A stretch of 64,000 bases of DNA from SPDF01 sp963812085 (GTDB lineage: Bacteria > Gemmatimonadota > Gemmatimonadetes > Gemmatimonadales > GWC2-71-9): assembly GCA_963812085.1 (NCBI GenBank), contig CAWETL010000009.1, positions 1 to 64,000 on the forward strand. The letters are read 5' to 3'. A program made the translations under genes and the position numbers. Below, piece after piece: positions 8,083-17,103 of the stretch (positions are counted from its first letter, which is position 1; the number at the start of each line of letters is the position of its first letter). The notes beneath the pieces are model-generated. The model ran no database searches. It had not been told where the DNA came from and was given only the letters and a program-made list of their open reading frames with translations.

Positions 8083-8784
8083 TCACACCGGGGCCTTGGG
8101 TGCCCGCATCCCCCGCCGAGGTGTCCTGCCCGCATGGATCCACGCAACGAGGGCGGCAAGCGTGTAGGCAAACCAGTGGACGGCGTAGCTGTAGACGAAC
8201 CCGTAGTGCACCCGGAGGATCAGCAGCGGAAAGACCACGGCGAGCGTCGCGGCCGCGAGCGCGTAGTACATCCCGACACCCTTGCCGACGATTCGGAGCA
8301 TGGGAAGGTGCAGCAGGCCGAACACGCCGAGAAAGGTCAGCACGATGCCCATCATCGACAGCCCCGTCGCCGCCAGGAGCAGGGTCAGCGCCACGATCAC
8401 AAGCTGCTGGAACAGGACCTCGAAGGACTTCGATACGAGGTAGCGATAGTCCATCCGCAGGTAGAACTCCTCCGGGTGTTTCGCGATCAATGCGTCAGGC
8501 CTGTTGAAATACCTGGGGCATACCGCATAGAGCGCGATGGTCACGACGACGGCCAGGAGCAGCACGAGGAACGGGAGGGCCGTGGGATTTCGCGTGAGCG
8601 GCTCGTAGCGCCGCCCGAACGACACGACAAGCAAGGCCGAGAATGACAGGAACACGAGGGAGGTAATGAGATAGTTCTCGACGTAGGTGATCCCCTTCCT
8701 GATCAGCCAGAACGCCACCCCCCAGCCCGCCAGCCAGAGGCATGCGAGGATTCCCAATTCGGCAATGAATGAGGCGTGACGCAC
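8083..8784 (-). CDS. polytopic membrane protein of unknown function
   Basis: 233 residues with about six to seven hydrophobic helices (for example LACLWLAGWGVAFWLI, FLVLLLAVVVTIALYAV, LVIVALTLLLAATGLSMMG) and a C-terminal His-containing pair VHYGFVYSYAVHWFAYTL. I do not recognise the family. No ATG is available at the start; GTG at 8784 gives the first hydrophobic helix and has GGGAG ten bases upstream. It diverges from the serine hydrolase gene. Confidence 0.6.
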   Translation of the reverse strand: MRHASFIAELGILACLWLAGWGVAFWLIRKGITYVENYLITSLVFLSFSALLVVSFGRRYEPLTRNPTALPFLVLLLAVVVTIALYAVCPRYFNRPDALIAKHPEEFYLRMDYRYLVSKSFEVLFQQLVIVALTLLLAATGLSMMGIVLTFLGVFGLLHLPMLRIVGKGVGMYYALAAATLAVVFPLLILRVHYGFVYSYAVHWFAYTLAALVAWIHAGRTPRRGMRAPKAPV

Positions 8785-8874
8785 GTGACGCGCTCCCTGG
8801 TTTCGGTCATCGGCATCGGGATCCGGTCCTGCGCGGGCTTGCGACCCTCCCAGCCCGCAGTGCATCCTGACCTC

Positions 8875-9921
8875 ATGCCACTTCCACGCCATCGGGTCGT
8901 CGCCCCGCTCACCGTGACGCTCCTCCTGATCGCCTCGGCGCTCGCAGCCCAAACCAACACCCCGGCCCCACTCCCCGAGGACATCCTCGTCTCCCGGCTC
9001 GGGAGCACCGTCGACAGCCTGGCGCGGGCGGATCAGTTCTCGGGTGTGGTCCTGCTGGTGAGGAATGGCGCGCCGGTGTTTCAGCGGGCCTGGGGCATGG
9101 CCGACCGGGAAGCGCGCCGGCCCAACGACCTCGAGACCGCCTTCAACCTCGGCTCCATCAACAAGGTCTTCACCGCGACGGCCATCCGCCAGCTCGCCGC
9201 CGCGGGGCGGCTCGACCTCGATTCCGTGCTGGGCAAGTACTGGCCGGACTATCCCAACGCGGCGGTCGCCAGCCAGGTGACGATCCGGCAGCTGCTCAAC
9301 CACCGCTCCGGCATCGGCGGCAACATCTTCGACGCCCCACCGGGCGGCACCCGCCACGACGTCCGCCACAACCGGGACTATCTCCAGCTGTTCGTGAACG
9401 AGCCGCTGCAGTTTCCGCCCGGCACCCAGCAAGCGTACTCGAACGCCGGGTACGTGGTGCTGGGGCTCCTCGTGGAGCGGCTGTCGGGCGAGGACTACTA
9501 CGCCTACGTCGCCCGGCACATCTACCAGCCGGCCGGCATGACGCACACCGCCGCCTATCCGACGGATTCGCTCCCGCCCAACACCGCCATCGGCTACACC
9601 CGGGGAGACGAAGACGCACCGCCGACCGCCCCGCTTCGGCGAAACACCGACCTGCTGCCCGGGCGGGGCAGCGCGGCGGGGGGTGGCTATTCGACTGCGG
9701 GAGACCTCGAGCACTTCCTGCAGGCGCTGCGGGGCGGGAAGATCCCGGGCGGCCCGCCGGCCGGGATCGGCGTGGCCGGCGGGACCGTGGGCGTCAACGC
9801 GGTGGTGGAGGGCGGGCTCCCCGGCGGCTACGACCTCATCGTGCTCACCAATCTCGACCCGCCGGCCGCCATGCGGGTGTCCCGCCTCGTGCGGGGCTGG
9901 CTCGGCGCCAGCGACAATTGA
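8875..9921 (+). CDS. secreted serine hydrolase, beta-lactamase/class C family
   Basis: 348 residues with a signal peptide (VVAPLTVTLLLIASALAA, cleavage before QTNTP). The fold is the penicillin-binding-protein/beta-lactamase type: SxxK as LGSINKVFTA, the tyrosine motif YSN in QQAYSNAGYVVLGLL, and LLNHRSGIGG typical of the AmpH/EstB group. The C-terminus lacks a full HxG domain and is short. Likely an esterase or peptidase of the envelope; substrate unknown. ATG at 8875 was chosen because it directly precedes the signal peptide; an in-frame ATG at 8776 lies upstream. Confidence 0.8.
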   Translation: MPLPRHRVVAPLTVTLLLIASALAAQTNTPAPLPEDILVSRLGSTVDSLARADQFSGVVLLVRNGAPVFQRAWGMADREARRPNDLETAFNLGSINKVFTATAIRQLAAAGRLDLDSVLGKYWPDYPNAAVASQVTIRQLLNHRSGIGGNIFDAPPGGTRHDVRHNRDYLQLFVNEPLQFPPGTQQAYSNAGYVVLGLLVERLSGEDYYAYVARHIYQPAGMTHTAAYPTDSLPPNTAIGYTRGDEDAPPTAPLRRNTDLLPGRGSAAGGGYSTAGDLEHFLQALRGGKIPGGPPAGIGVAGGTVGVNAVVEGGLPGGYDLIVLTNLDPPAAMRVSRLVRGWLGASDN

Positions 9922-9930
9922 AGGGCCGCG

Positions 9931-12435
9931 CTACTCGTACCTCAGCGCGCGCACCGGGTCGAGCCGGGAGGCCCGGAAGGCCGGCACCAGCCCCGCGCTG
10001 AGCGCCACCCCGGACAGCACGACCGCCGAGAGGAGCAACACCACCGGGTCGCTCCCCTTCATCTGGAAGAGCAGCGACTGCGCCACCCGGCCGATCACGA
10101 TCGCCGCCACGAGCCCCACGCTGCCACCAATCGCCGTCATCCTCCCCACCTGCCGCAGCACCATCGATCGCACCCTGGCCGGGTCCGCGCCGAGGGCCAT
10201 CCGCACCCCGAATTCGCGGGTGCGCTGCGCCACGGTGTAGGACAGGACCCCGTAGAGGCCCACCGCCGCCAGCAGGGTGGCCAGCAGCGCAAAGGTCGTG
10301 GCGAACAGGGTCACGAAGCGGTCGAGGAAGATGTTGTCCCGGATCTGCTCCGGCATCGTCTTCAGGTCCTCCACCGGAAGGTTCTCGTCGAGTCCCTTCA
10401 CGACCCGCGCAATGACGGGGAGCATGGCCTTCGGATCGCCCCGGCTCTTCACGTAGAACGAGAGGGCGCCCACCATGCTGTCCTGCGCGTACGGAATGAA
10501 GAAGACCGGCGGAATGTCGTCCTTCACGTCGCTGTACTTGGCGTCCTGCACCAGGCCCACGATCTCGATGTCGAGGCTGTCGTTGCCCTGGTCCATTCGC
10601 CGGCCCACCGGGTTGGCGCCCAGCTTGAATTTCCGCGCGAACGCCTGGTTGACGACCGCCACCTTGGGCGCACCGAGGGCGTCGCTCCGGGTGAACTCCC
10701 GCCCGGCGAGGACCGGGATGCCGACCGTCGCGAAGTAGCCGGGCCCGACCATGTTGAAGCGCGAGTTGTCGTCCACGTCCGGCCCCTTGGGGAACCCCTC
10801 GACGCCGACGTCGTTGCCCCAGTTGTTGCCCGCGATCAGCCCCACCATGGCGGCCGCCACGTTCGCCACCCCCGGCGTCTCGGCCAGCGCGTCCTCCAGG
10901 CGGTGGAAGAACTGGGCGGAACGCGCCGGCGCGTAGCCGTTGAGCTCGGGCGACACACCAAAGGTGACCACGCTGTCCACCTTCACCCCGAGATCGAGCC
11001 GGGTGATGTTGGCGAGGCTCCGGGTGAAGAGGCCCGCCGAGGCGAGGAGCGCCAGCGCCAGGCCGATCTGCGCCGTGGCCAGCGCCGTCCGCCAGCGGGT
11101 GGCCGCGCGGCCGCCGGACGGCTGCCCGCCCTGCTCACGGATCGAGGAGATCAGGTCAGGCCGGGTGGCGTGCAGGGCCGGAAAGAGGCCGAAGACCACC
11201 GCGGTGAGGATGGCCAGCGCCGCGGTGAAGCCGATGACCGGCAGGTCGAGATGCGGCGCGAAGGTCGAGGCGGAGTTCTGCGGCATGATCGCACTCATGC
11301 CCCGCAGGGTGAGGAGTGCCACGCCCAGCCCCGCGACGCCGCCCAGCACGCCGAGCAGCAGCGACTCGGTGAGCAGCTGGGTCACCAGCTGGCGGCGGCT
11401 CCCGCCGATGGCCAGCCGGACCGCCATTTCGCCGGAGCGGGCGGCGCCGCGCGCCAGCAGGAGATTCGAGATGTTGGCACAGGCGATCAGCACCACCAGC
11501 AGGGTGATGCCGAACAGCAGCTTGAGCGGCGTGGACGCCTCCGCGCGCGCGGTGCTCTGCCCCAGCGATCCCGGCTCCAGGACGATCTGCTTGGCCCGGA
11601 ATTCCTTCATCGTCTTGTCGCTCATCCCCACCTGCAGCGGCGCCTCGACGTTCTGGAGGATGGCGCTGTACTGCGGATTGATGCCAGCCGCCGCCTGTGC
11701 GAGGGAGACGCCCGGCTTGAGCCGGCCGAAGAGGTACACCCAGTAGCTGCGCCGCTTGTCGAAGCCGGTCCACCCCGGGTTCATCGCCTCGCGCAGGGTG
11801 ATCGGGACGTAGACCTTCGGGATCATGCCGAGGGTGGTGCCCTGGAACCCGCGGGGGGCGACGCCGATGATCTCCAGCGACTGCCCGTTGACGATGATCG
11901 TCTTGCCGACGACGCCCGGATCTCCGCCCAGCGCCCCCCGCCAGTAGTCGTAGCCGAGGACCGCCACCCGGCCGTCGCCGGGGTTCCTGGCGTCGTCGGG
12001 GCCGATCAGCCGGCCGTACGCCGGCACCAGCCCGAGCACCGGGAAATACGACCCCGACACCAGCAACCCGGAGGCGCTGAGCGTCCGGCCCTGGGCCGAG
12101 ATGTTGGCCCCGAACCCGACGTGACCGGCAATGTCGGTCAGGACCTTCTGCTCGCGCTGGAGGTCCTGGTACATCAGCCAGGAGAAGACCTCGTCGCAGT
12201 GTCCGATGTTGCTGCATTGCTGCGAGCCCGGGTTGGGGCCCGGCGCCTTGAAGTCGACCAGGCGGGACGGCTCGACCACCGGCAGTGGCCGGAGGAGCAT
12301 CTGGTCGATCAGCGAGAAGATGGCCGCGTTGGCCCCGATGCCGAGCGCCAGGGAGGCGATCGCCACCCCGGTCACGAAGGGGCTCTTGCGGAGGTGGCGG
12401 AAGGCCAGCCGGAGGTTGCCGAGGAGGGCGCTCAT
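9931..12435 (-). CDS. ABC transporter permease, duplicated FtsX/MacB type
   Basis: 834 residues. N-terminal helix (FVTGVAIASLALGIGANAAI), a periplasmic MacB-PCD domain, a first FtsX helix bundle around residues 290-430 (LLFGITLLVVLIACANISNL), a second PCD domain, and a last FtsX bundle (LFATTFALLATLLAAVGLYG through VVLLLSAVVLSGVALSAG). Two PCD plus two FtsX units in one chain is the arrangement called ADOP, common in Acidobacteria and Gemmatimonadota. The start overlaps the ATPase stop as ATGA, and an adaptor gene precedes the ATPase. Such systems extrude peptides or small molecules; substrate not predictable here. Confidence 0.9.
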   Translation of the reverse strand: MSALLGNLRLAFRHLRKSPFVTGVAIASLALGIGANAAIFSLIDQMLLRPLPVVEPSRLVDFKAPGPNPGSQQCSNIGHCDEVFSWLMYQDLQREQKVLTDIAGHVGFGANISAQGRTLSASGLLVSGSYFPVLGLVPAYGRLIGPDDARNPGDGRVAVLGYDYWRGALGGDPGVVGKTIIVNGQSLEIIGVAPRGFQGTTLGMIPKVYVPITLREAMNPGWTGFDKRRSYWVYLFGRLKPGVSLAQAAAGINPQYSAILQNVEAPLQVGMSDKTMKEFRAKQIVLEPGSLGQSTARAEASTPLKLLFGITLLVVLIACANISNLLLARGAARSGEMAVRLAIGGSRRQLVTQLLTESLLLGVLGGVAGLGVALLTLRGMSAIMPQNSASTFAPHLDLPVIGFTAALAILTAVVFGLFPALHATRPDLISSIREQGGQPSGGRAATRWRTALATAQIGLALALLASAGLFTRSLANITRLDLGVKVDSVVTFGVSPELNGYAPARSAQFFHRLEDALAETPGVANVAAAMVGLIAGNNWGNDVGVEGFPKGPDVDDNSRFNMVGPGYFATVGIPVLAGREFTRSDALGAPKVAVVNQAFARKFKLGANPVGRRMDQGNDSLDIEIVGLVQDAKYSDVKDDIPPVFFIPYAQDSMVGALSFYVKSRGDPKAMLPVIARVVKGLDENLPVEDLKTMPEQIRDNIFLDRFVTLFATTFALLATLLAAVGLYGVLSYTVAQRTREFGVRMALGADPARVRSMVLRQVGRMTAIGGSVGLVAAIVIGRVAQSLLFQMKGSDPVVLLLSAVVLSGVALSAGLVPAFRASRLDPVRALRYE

Positions 12436-13142
12436 GCCGTCACCAGCTCCAGCGCCCGGTCACCGGTCACCCGGCCGTCGAACAGGTGAATGGCGCGGTC
12501 GGCGTGCTTTTCATAGCGCGCGTCGTGCGTCACCATGCAGATCGTCGCGCCTGCGCGGTGCAGGTCCTGCAGCAGCTGCATGACCGCCTCGCCGTTGGTG
12601 GAGTCGAGGTTCCCGGTCGGCTCGTCGGCCAGGAGGATCAACGGCTCGCCCGCCACCGCGCGCGCCACGGCGACGCGCTGCTGCTGGCCGCCCGAAAGCT
12701 GCGCCGGGAAATGCTTGACCCGGTGGCTCATCCCCACCCGCTCCAGGGCCGACATCACCCGCTCCTTCCGCTCGGCGGGGCCGATGCCGCGGTAGGTGAG
12801 CGGCAGCTCCACGTTTTCGTACACGGTGAGATCGCCGATCAGGTTGAACGCCTGGAAGATGAAGCCGATCTCCCGGTTGCGGATCCGCGCGCGATCCGCG
12901 GGCGAGAGCTGCGCCACCGGCTTGTCGTCCAGCCAGTACTCGCCGCCGGTCGGCGTGTCGAGCAGGCCGAGGAGCGAGAGGAGGGTGGTCTTGCCGCAGC
13001 CCGACGGGCCGGAAATCGCGACGTATTCCCCGCGGCGCACCTCGAGATGCACATCGGAGAGGGCGTGGGTCTCGACTTCGTCGGTGTAGAAGACCTTCCG
13101 GATGCCGTCGAGGCGGATCAGCGGCTGGGTTGAGGCAGTCAC
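12432..13142 (-). CDS. ABC transporter ATPase, MacB/LolD type
   Basis: 236 residues with all nucleotide-binding motifs: Walker A GPSGCGKTT, the Q-loop in GFIFQAFNLIGDL, signature LSGGQQQRVAVARAV, Walker B LILLADEPTGNLDS and the H-loop VTHD. The NLDST stretch after Walker B is typical of the LolD/MacB group. GTG at 13142 is the likely start, with GGAG seven bases upstream; there is no ATG before the conserved IRLDGIRKVF. It sits between adaptor and permease and powers them by ATP hydrolysis. Confidence 0.9.
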   Translation of the reverse strand: MTASTQPLIRLDGIRKVFYTDEVETHALSDVHLEVRRGEYVAISGPSGCGKTTLLSLLGLLDTPTGGEYWLDDKPVAQLSPADRARIRNREIGFIFQAFNLIGDLTVYENVELPLTYRGIGPAERKERVMSALERVGMSHRVKHFPAQLSGGQQQRVAVARAVAGEPLILLADEPTGNLDSTNGEAVMQLLQDLHRAGATICMVTHDARYEKHADRAIHLFDGRVTGDRALELVTA

Positions 13143-13177
13143 GAGCGCTCCAGGGTTGGGCTGAGAGTGGTCGGTGC

Positions 13178-14419
13178 TTACTTGACGCGGACCCGGTCGA
13201 CGGCGTCGAACCGGGACATGTCGGACAGGATCACCACGTCGCCGGCATTGAGGCCGGAGACGATTTCCACGGCGTTGGCGGAGGTGCGGCCCAGCGTCAC
13301 CTGGACCCGCTCCGCCTCGTCCCCGTCCGGCTGGAGCCGGAAGAGGCCGATCGTCGAGTTGGCCTGGCCGTAGGTGGGGCGCCCCACGTGGAGCACCTGG
13401 CCCAGGCGCTCGATCTCGATGGTGCCGTCCACGCTCAGGTCGGGACGGGCCCCCTTCGGGAGCGGCTCGGTCAGGGCCACGTCCACCGACACCATCCCCC
13501 CGGAGGAGGAGGGGTCGATCCGCGAGACCCGCCCGTGGACCAGTCCGTTCCGGGTGTCGATCACGGCGTTCTGCCCGAGGGCCACGTCGCGCGCCAGGTT
13601 TTCCTGCACCCGGAGCACCGCCTTGAGCTTGTCCGGCTGGACCACCTTGGCGATGGTGGTCCCGCTGGTGGCGAACTGGCCCACCTCGAGCGGGAGCTCC
13701 TGGAGCACGCCGTTGGCGCCGGCCCGCACGATCATCGCGCCGGCCAGCGAGCGCTGGAACGCGACCACCGCCTTGAGCCGGGCCACCTGCTCCCGCTGCA
13801 CCGAGAGCTGGGCGGGGATGTTGTCGGTGATGAGCTTGAGACGCTGTTCTTCGAGGGCGAGCCGCTCGGTCAGTTCGGCGGCGCTTTCCTTGGCCTTCGC
13901 GGCCTCGAACGCCGAGATCAGCTGTTGATCCACCATGGCGTTGGCGGCCTTGGCGTTGCGCGCGGCCTCGAGGTATTCGGTGCGGGTCTTGGCCACCACC
14001 CCGGCCTGGGTGAGGCGCTGGGTCTCGAGGCTCACCTGCAGCGACACCAGCTGGGCCTGCGCGTCGGTGAGCTGGCGCTCGGCCTGCAAGAGCTGGATCT
14101 CGACATCGGGGTTGCTGAGCTCCATCAGGATCGTCTGGGCGGTGACCTTTTCGCCCGGCTGGACCAGCTTCTTCTCCACGCGACCGGGGGCGACGGCCGA
14201 GATCCAGCGGATCTGTTCGGGCACCAGGGAGCCGGGCGCCCGGACCTCGCGCACCATCGGTCCGGAGACCACGGTGTCGATCGAGAGCGTGGGGCGCTCG
14301 ACCGTCGGCGCCGCCGGCTTCAGCCGGGCCACCCCCACCAGGGCCAGGATCACAACGGCCCCCGCTCCAATAAGGAGGGGGCGTCGCTTGCTGGGCGGCT
14401 TGGGGCGGGCGATGTCCAC
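13178..14419 (-). CDS. periplasmic adaptor (membrane fusion) protein
   Basis: 413 residues. A single N-terminal membrane anchor (LLIGAGAVVILALVGVARL, about 15-33), biotinyl-lipoyl halves (RVEKKLVQPGEKVTAQTI early; ANGVLQELPLEVGQFATSG late), a long alpha-helical hairpin between them (about residues 110-225) and a beta-barrel/proximal domain. It would link the ATPase-permease pair downstream to an outer-membrane channel. No TolC-like gene is in the window, so a channel encoded elsewhere is probably used. It is the first gene of the three-gene operon. Confidence 0.88.
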   Translation of the reverse strand: MDIARPKPPSKRRPLLIGAGAVVILALVGVARLKPAAPTVERPTLSIDTVVSGPMVREVRAPGSLVPEQIRWISAVAPGRVEKKLVQPGEKVTAQTILMELSNPDVEIQLLQAERQLTDAQAQLVSLQVSLETQRLTQAGVVAKTRTEYLEAARNAKAANAMVDQQLISAFEAAKAKESAAELTERLALEEQRLKLITDNIPAQLSVQREQVARLKAVVAFQRSLAGAMIVRAGANGVLQELPLEVGQFATSGTTIAKVVQPDKLKAVLRVQENLARDVALGQNAVIDTRNGLVHGRVSRIDPSSSGGMVSVDVALTEPLPKGARPDLSVDGTIEIERLGQVLHVGRPTYGQANSTIGLFRLQPDGDEAERVQVTLGRTSANAVEIVSGLNAGDVVILSDMSRFDAVDRVRVK

Positions 14420-14651
14420 GGTTGATCCTGGCTGGGGGTGCGGAAATGAGACGTTTCAACCTTAGACGGACGAGAGGCCAGAAAGGTTGCAGGCGCCCTC
14501 CGAACGAAGTTCAGATGCCCGCGCCGCAGCACCCGACCCTGGCGCCGGTTAAGGAATGGTTCACCTCGGTTTCAGGATGACGTGGCGTGGCGCGGACGAT
14601 GATTACCGAAGCCTACTGAATGGACCGAACCCAAAACCAAGGGAGGCCACG

Positions 14652-14798
14652 ATGCCTCGACGCGTGGGAGACCGATACCTCTGTGAGAAGTGTGGAGCGC
14701 AACTGGTGTACGAAAAGGCCTGCCCCTGCCCGCCGGCCATGCCGCATTCGGAGATTTGCTGCGGGGAGCAGATGAAGCTGGTGCCCCCGAAGAAGTAG
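14652..14798 (+). CDS. small Cys-rich metal-binding protein, desulforedoxin-like
   Basis: 48 residues with CEKCG near the N-terminus, CPCPP in the middle and ICCGEQMK near the end. The CxxCG ... CCGxxM pattern resembles the iron site of desulforedoxin and of the desulfoferrodoxin N-terminal domain, with an extra Cys pair between. ATG at 14652 has GGGAGG six bases upstream. It lies 26 bp before a permease and is probably in its operon, which suggests metal or metalloid handling. Binding metal is inferred only from the Cys pattern. Confidence 0.65.
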   Translation: MPRRVGDRYLCEKCGAQLVYEKACPCPPAMPHSEICCGEQMKLVPPKK

Positions 14799-14824
14799 GC
14801 CGTCGCCGCCAACCGAGAGGCTCC

Positions 14825-15889
14825 ATGAGTACGGGCGCCACCACCCTCCCACCCCACGAAACCGGGGCGCCCTCGGCCGCGAAATGGCTCGGGCTCACCG
14901 CCCTTGCCGTCGTGCTCTGGTTCCTCGTCTACCGACAGTTGGTGCCATTCTCGGAGTGGGTCACCGCGCACCTCGGCATCGCGCCGGACACCCACCTGCA
15001 GGAAGCCGTCGCCTTCTTCGTGTATGACACCCCGAAGGTGCTGCTGCTCCTCACGCTGGTCGTCTTTGGCATGGGGGTCGTCCGGAGCTACTTCTCGCCG
15101 GAACGGACCCGCGCCCTCCTGGCCGGCAAGGCGGAGGGAGTCGGCAACGTCGCGGCGGCCGGGCTCGGGATCTTCACCCCGTTCTGCTCCTGCTCGGCGG
15201 TGCCGCTCTTCGTCGGTTTCGTGTCCGCCGGCGTCCCACTCGGCGTGACGTTCTCGTTCCTGATCGCCGCCCCGATGATCAACGAGGTGGCCCTGGGGCT
15301 CCTCTTCGCCCTGCTGGGGTGGAAGATCGCGATCACCTACCTCGCCTTCGGGCTGGGGGTCGCCATCGCCGCCGGCTGGGTCATCGGGCGCCTGCACCTG
15401 GAGGGGTGGCTCGAAGGGTGGGTGCGCGACGTCCGCGCGACTGGCCCCGGAGTGGCGGCGGAGCACCCGACACTCGTCGACCGGCTGAAGGCGGGACTCG
15501 ACGCCGTCCGTGACATCGTCGGCCGGGTGTGGGTCTGGCTCATCGTGGGAATCGCCGTCGGCGCGTTCATCCACGGCTACGTGCCGGCGGACCTGCTGGC
15601 GAAGATCATGGGGAAGGACTCGTGGTGGTCCGTTCCGGCCGCGGTGGTGGTCGGCATCCCGATGTACTCGAACGCCGCCGGCATCATCCCTGTCGTGGAG
15701 GCCCTCCTCGGCAAGGGCGCGGCCCTCGGGACCGTGCTCGCCTTCATGATGTCGGTGATCGCCCTCTCACTCCCCGAAATGATCATCTTGCGCAAGGTGC
15801 TGAGCCCCAAGCTGATCGCCGTCTTCGTCGGCGTCGTCGGCTCCGGCATCCTGGCCGTCGGATTCCTGTTCAACTTCCTCTTTACCTGA
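14825..15889 (+). CDS. permease of the ArsP/DUF318 family
   Basis: 354 residues with about eight to ten membrane helices. The family hallmark is the Cys-containing motif FTPFCSCSAVPLFVGFVSAG (about residues 116-135), followed by APMINEVALG; a second similar half contains GIPMYSNAAGIIPVVEALL. Related proteins include ArsP, which exports trivalent organoarsenicals, but most members have no proven substrate. The next gene is a small CxxC thioredoxin, a frequent partner of this family. No ArsR-type regulator is nearby. Confidence 0.8.
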   Translation: MSTGATTLPPHETGAPSAAKWLGLTALAVVLWFLVYRQLVPFSEWVTAHLGIAPDTHLQEAVAFFVYDTPKVLLLLTLVVFGMGVVRSYFSPERTRALLAGKAEGVGNVAAAGLGIFTPFCSCSAVPLFVGFVSAGVPLGVTFSFLIAAPMINEVALGLLFALLGWKIAITYLAFGLGVAIAAGWVIGRLHLEGWLEGWVRDVRATGPGVAAEHPTLVDRLKAGLDAVRDIVGRVWVWLIVGIAVGAFIHGYVPADLLAKIMGKDSWWSVPAAVVVGIPMYSNAAGIIPVVEALLGKGAALGTVLAFMMSVIALSLPEMIILRKVLSPKLIAVFVGVVGSGILAVGFLFNFLFT

Positions 15890-15905
15890 CACGAGGCAGA
15901 GCGCC

Positions 15906-16139
15906 ATGAAAGAGATCAAGGTCCTCGGCTCCGGCTGCACCAATTGCAAGACCACCGCCGCGCTGATCGAGACCGTCGCCAAGGCCAAGGGCGTCGCGAT
16001 CCACCTGACCAAGGTGGAGGAGATGAAGGACATCATGGCCTACGGGATCATGTCCACGCCCGGCGTCGTGCTGGATGAGAAGGTGGTGCATGCGGGCGGC
16101 GTGCCGAGCCGGGCCAGGGTGGAGGAGTGGCTGGCCTGA
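15906..16139 (+). CDS. small thioredoxin-like protein (redox-active disulfide protein 2 type)
   Basis: 77 residues with the motif GSGCTNCKTT at residues 8-17, MSTPGVVLDEKVVHAGGVP as the cis-Pro loop region, and a short C-terminal helix. This matches the minimal thioredoxin fold called redox-active disulfide protein 2. It starts 16 bp after the permease and is very probably its partner, for example shuttling a thiol-bound metal(loid) or reducing the permease's paired Cys. Confidence 0.85.
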   Translation: MKEIKVLGSGCTNCKTTAALIETVAKAKGVAIHLTKVEEMKDIMAYGIMSTPGVVLDEKVVHAGGVPSRARVEEWLA

Positions 16140-16191
16140 GCGCGTCACCATTCGGTTACCCAAATCGGCCCTGCGCGGCCGGGAGGATGCC

Positions 16192-16437
16192 ATGCCCAGT
16201 CACATTCCGCGTCCGGCGCTGGAAGCCGGGCAACAGCGGCGGGAACTCGCCGATCTCGTCACGGGAGTGTTCGAACGCACCTTCGCCGCCGAAGGGCGGG
16301 AGGGGGGCCTGGAGCTCCTCCGCGGCACGCTCCAGAAGCTGGGCACCTCCGCGCTGACCGAGCTGGTCTATGCGGTGGGGGCCGAGACGGAGCCGGTCAA
16401 GGAGGAAGACGAGCCCGGCAAGCGCCCGAGCGACTGA
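16192..16437 (+). CDS. small soluble protein of unknown function
   Basis: 81 residues, no Cys, predicted helical in the middle (QRRELADLVTGVFERTF, ELLRGTLQKLGTSALTELVY) with a charged C-terminal tail (KEEDEPGKRPSD). ATG at 16192 follows GGGAGGA by five bases. It may be the last gene of the permease operon (52-bp gap) and ends 15 bp before the convergent VTT gene. No family recognised. Confidence 0.5.
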   Translation: MPSHIPRPALEAGQQRRELADLVTGVFERTFAAEGREGGLELLRGTLQKLGTSALTELVYAVGAETEPVKEEDEPGKRPSD

Positions 16438-16452
16438 CGCGCGGCCGCCTCG

Positions 16453-17103
16453 TCAGTCCACCTCGCGCTTGCGGCCCTCGCGGAACCACAACCAGAGCAA
16501 CCCGAGGGCCGCGAGGCACGCGATGGAGAGCAGCGCGCCGAACCGCCGCTGGATGAACGCCTCGCCGAGGAACACCGCCCCCAGGCCGTAGGGGACCTCG
16601 CCGAGGGCCAGCGCGGCCAGGTAGACTCGCAGCGGATACCGGAACAGCCCGAAGAAGTATCCGGCGATGTCGGAAGGCACCGAAAGGGTGACCAAGAGCG
16701 CCGGCAGGAACCGCCCGCCCGAGGGAATGCGCCCTTCGTAGCGGGCCACCACATCCGCCGGAAGGAGCCGCTGGACGGCCGGCCGCCCGAGATGGCGCCC
16801 GATCGAGTACGTCACGATCCCGCCGAGGAACCAGCCGGTCCAGAGCAGCAGGAAGCAGCCCAGCGGCCCCCAGACCTGCACCCCGATGGGCACCAGCACC
16901 CAACTCGAGACGAACAAGAGGATCGCCCCCACGGCCGAGAGCGCGGTGAAGACCACCGCGCCCCAGACCGGGTGCGCCACGATCGTCGGCTCCGCGAACC
17001 CGATGAGGGCGACGAGCCACCGGTGGATCTCCGGGGACGAGGCCAGCAGCCCCGCGGCGACGATCAGGGCGATGAGGAGCGCGGAACGACGCTGGCGCGT
17101 CAC
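16453..17103 (-). CDS. VTT/DedA-family membrane protein
   Basis: 216 residues with five to six membrane helices, including LLIALIVAAGLLAS, VFTALSAVGAILLFVSSWVL and the glycine-rich re-entrant motif GRFLPALLVTLSVPSDIAGY with the conserved Gly/Arg context of VTT (SNARE-associated) proteins. GTG at 17103 overlaps the stop of the upstream P-type ATPase, so it is co-translated with that pump. DedA/VTT proteins move lipids or maintain membrane energetics; pairing with an ion pump is suggestive but no specific role is known. Confidence 0.75.
   Translation of the reverse strand: MTRQRRSALLIALIVAAGLLASSPEIHRWLVALIGFAEPTIVAHPVWGAVVFTALSAVGAILLFVSSWVLVPIGVQVWGPLGCFLLLWTGWFLGGIVTYSIGRHLGRPAVQRLLPADVVARYEGRIPSGGRFLPALLVTLSVPSDIAGYFFGLFRYPLRVYLAALALGEVPYGLGAVFLGEAFIQRRFGALLSIACLAALGLLWLWFREGRKREVD

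Noticed and set aside
8776..8874. Earlier ATG for the serine hydrolase
   Set aside because: It would place 33 charged residues before a normal signal peptide; ATG at 8875 fits better.
14420..14651. Possible small gene in the 232-bp gap before the metal-binding protein
   Set aside because: No frame with a ribosome-binding site and protein-like sequence; read as a divergent promoter region.
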